Source: Actinomycetes bacterium (GTDB taxonomy: Bacteria; Actinomycetota; Actinomycetes; Actinomycetales; Actinomycetaceae). From it: a stretch of DNA of 5,866 nucleotides. The position numbers and the translations under genes were made by a program. The stretch is from positions 1 to 5,866 of the forward strand of contig JAEWEQ010000074.1 in NCBI GenBank assembly GCA_023389315.1. The letters are read 5' to 3'. Shown one piece after another: positions 4,317 through 5,866 of this stretch. How positions within the stretch are numbered: position 1 is the first letter of the stretch; the number at the start of each line of letters is the position of its first letter. The notes beneath the pieces are model-generated. The model was given only the letters and a program-made list of their open reading frames with translations, searched no databases and was not told the origin of the DNA.

Positions 4317-5866
4317 TACTTTTCGACGCTAAGCCCTAAGGAAGCGGCCAACTCGTCGAGCTCACGCAACCACGGTCCCGCGCTCATGTCAGAAGGCATC
4401 CGCCAATCCCCACGCGGGGACACGGCACCCCCGGCACAAGCCTTGGGGCCGTTCGGTAGGGTGGAGCGCTTGAACTGGTTGGAGAAGAAGCGGCGCAAAA
4501 ATACCCTCAACCACTTGAAAATCTCCGCCCGAGAATAGACGTGCGGCTCCATCCCCACCGGGAACGCCCCGCGCTCCGCGTCGCTCCACGCCTGCTCCGC
4601 CAGGAACGCAATCTTTGAGGGGCGGTAGCCGCGCAGCAGGTAGTACAACGTGAAATCGTGTAGCGCGTAGGGACCGATGGAAGCCTGCGTCGATTGGGGG
4701 GCTTCGCCCTCGCGCGTGGGAACCAACTCCGGGGTAATTTCGGTGTGCAGAATAGAATCCAAAGTGGCGTTAACGTCCTCGCCAAACTGGTTGGTATTAA
4801 TCACCCAAGAAATTAGGTACTGCATCAAGGTTTTCGGAATCCCCGGGTTCACACTGTAGTGCGACATGTGGTCACCGACCCCGAAAGTACACCAACCCAG
4901 CGCCAGTTCGGAAAGGTCCCCGGTGCCCACCACGATGCCGCGACGGTCGTTGGCCAAGCGAAAGAGGAAATCGGTGCGCAACCCCGCCTGTACGTTTTCG
5001 AACGTCACGTCGTAGACTTCTTCGCCGCGCCCGAACGGGTGACCAATATCCTTGAGCATCTGGGTGGCGGCGGGGCGGATATCGATCTCTTCCAGCGAGG
5101 TACCCAGGTGGTGGCACAGGTCGATGGCGTTGTTCTTGGTGTGGGCGGAGGTGGCGAACCCGGGCATGGTGATCGCCAAAATATCGGAGCGAGGACGGCC
5201 TAGCTCGTCCATCGCTCGGGCGCAAACCAGCAACGCGTGGGTGGAATCCAGACCACCGGAAACACCGATCACCGGGCGCGGGTTGCCGATGGCTTTAAGC
5301 CGCTGTACCAGGGCGGAAACTTGGATGTTGTAGGCCTCGTAGCAGTCCGCGTCGAGGGCATCGGCGTCGGAGGGGACGAAGGGGTAGCGCTCCAGTGGGC
5401 GACGCAGGGTCGCAGTGGCCTCGCCGTCCGGGGCGCTGACGGTTGTTGCGTTGTCAGAGTCCGGCGCTGCGCCGCTGCGGTCGTGGGCTTCGTCGCTAGC
5501 CGAAGCGGTGGGGCAGGCCGGTGCGAACAGGTCGATTTCTTCGTGCAACCCCATATCAATGGCGCTGGTGGAGAAAGTGGTGGCAATCTGGCGCGCCTGC
5601 ACCAGGCGATCCAAATCCACATCCGCCATGGTGTAGTTAACCCCGGAGGCGAAGCGCTGATTTTCTACCAGCAAGTCACCGGCCTCGTAAATCATGGCCT
5701 GTCCATCCCAGGCCAGATCGTTGGTGGACTCACCTTCCCCCGCGGCGCAGTAAATCCACGCTGCCTGGCAGCGCAGGGAGGAAGCCCCGCACAGCAGGTG
5801 GCGGTCACGGGCCCGCCCCACCGTGATAGGCGAGGACGACAGGTTCGCCACGATGGTGGCTCCCCC
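4316..5866 (-). CDS. nadE: Glutamine-dependent NAD+ synthetase (5' end outside window)
   Basis: The enzyme converts nicotinate adenine dinucleotide, ATP and glutamine to NAD+, the last step of NAD synthesis. The frame stays open to the window edge (GGATIVANLSSSP), so the GTG at 5851 is an internal valine and not the start. 516 residues are visible. By comparison with the roughly 680-residue mycobacterial enzyme, about 165 N-terminal residues are missing, including most of the nitrilase-type glutaminase domain and its catalytic Glu, Lys and Cys. The end of that domain is here (NLSSSP, then GEGESTNDLAWDGQ). The synthetase domain follows, with the ATP P-loop SGGLDST at 203-209, PGFATSAHTKNNA at 235-247, GTGDLSELALGW at 314-325, HYSVNPGIPKTL near 336 and FKRSTLPNGPK at 465-475. 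All these match the family and look intact. The linker between domains (about 99-160) is longer and more acidic than in the mycobacterial protein. A small membrane protein gene follows after 48 bases. Confidence 0.96.
   Translation of the reverse strand, partial: GGATIVANLSSSPITVGRARDRHLLCGASSLRCQAAWIYCAAGEGESTNDLAWDGQAMIYEAGDLLVENQRFASGVNYTMADVDLDRLVQARQIATTFSTSAIDMGLHEEIDLFAPACPTASASDEAHDRSGAAPDSDNATTVSAPDGEATATLRRPLERYPFVPSDADALDADCYEAYNIQVSALVQRLKAIGNPRPVIGVSGGLDSTHALLVCARAMDELGRPRSDILAITMPGFATSAHTKNNAIDLCHHLGTSLEEIDIRPAATQMLKDIGHPFGRGEEVYDVTFENVQAGLRTDFLFRLANDRRGIVVGTGDLSELALGWCTFGVGDHMSHYSVNPGIPKTLMQYLISWVINTNQFGEDVNATLDSILHTEITPELVPTREGEAPQSTQASIGPYALHDFTLYYLLRGYRPSKIAFLAEQAWSDAERGAFPVGMEPHVYSRAEIFKWLRVFLRRFFSNQFKRSTLPNGPKACAGGAVSPRGDWRMPSDMSAGPWLRELDELAASLGLSVEK

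Noticed and set aside
4859..5203. 114-residue + strand open frame inside nadE
   Set aside because: It is antisense to conserved synthetase motifs of nadE and has no start signal of its own.
5849..5851. GTG as the start of nadE
   Set aside because: The frame continues to the window edge with family-like residues (GGATI) before it, so it is an internal valine in a gene cut by the window.

Overview
The window is GC-rich (roughly 60% by eye, not counted). Its proteins point to an actinobacterium: a GuaB3-type IMP-dehydrogenase relative very close to the actinomycete form, a class II fumarase, and a two-domain glutamine-dependent NAD synthetase like that of Mycobacterium tuberculosis. A leaderless-looking promoter and third positions rich in G/C agree. 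A lineage near Actinomycetaceae is my guess. No marker here fixes genus or species.

Layout. On the + strand: guaB3 (37-1161), then a 145-bp gap with a GC-rich hairpin, an operator-like palindrome and a second hairpin, then fumC (1307-2707), which ends at a textbook Rho-independent terminator (2738-2774). On the - strand, reading from the right edge: nadE (4316-5866, its N-terminal part outside the window), a 48-bp gap, a small three-helix membrane protein (3938-4267), a 185-bp gap rich in short repeats, and a 303-residue cysteine/histidine-rich protein (2841-3752) that converges on fumC. There are no RNA genes, CRISPR arrays, insertion sequences or rearrangement scars that I can see.

How the genes fit together. 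Three are core metabolism: guaB3 belongs with purine nucleotides, fumC with the TCA cycle, and nadE with the last step of NAD synthesis. They are not one pathway and lie in at least three transcription units. The small membrane protein follows nadE closely and is probably co-transcribed with it. Its function is unknown.

The most interesting gene is at 2841-3752. It carries a Cys-x-Asp-x-Arg motif, a later His-Cys-Gly and a Ser-Gly-Cys. I read these as a possible metal site of a carbonic-anhydrase type (beta or cadmium/zeta-like). This is an inference from motifs, not a firm family assignment. The gene has its own strong ribosome binding site and sits behind an intergenic region with three separate repeat structures. 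The rest is mostly ordinary; the non-coding gaps hold most of the unexplained signal.
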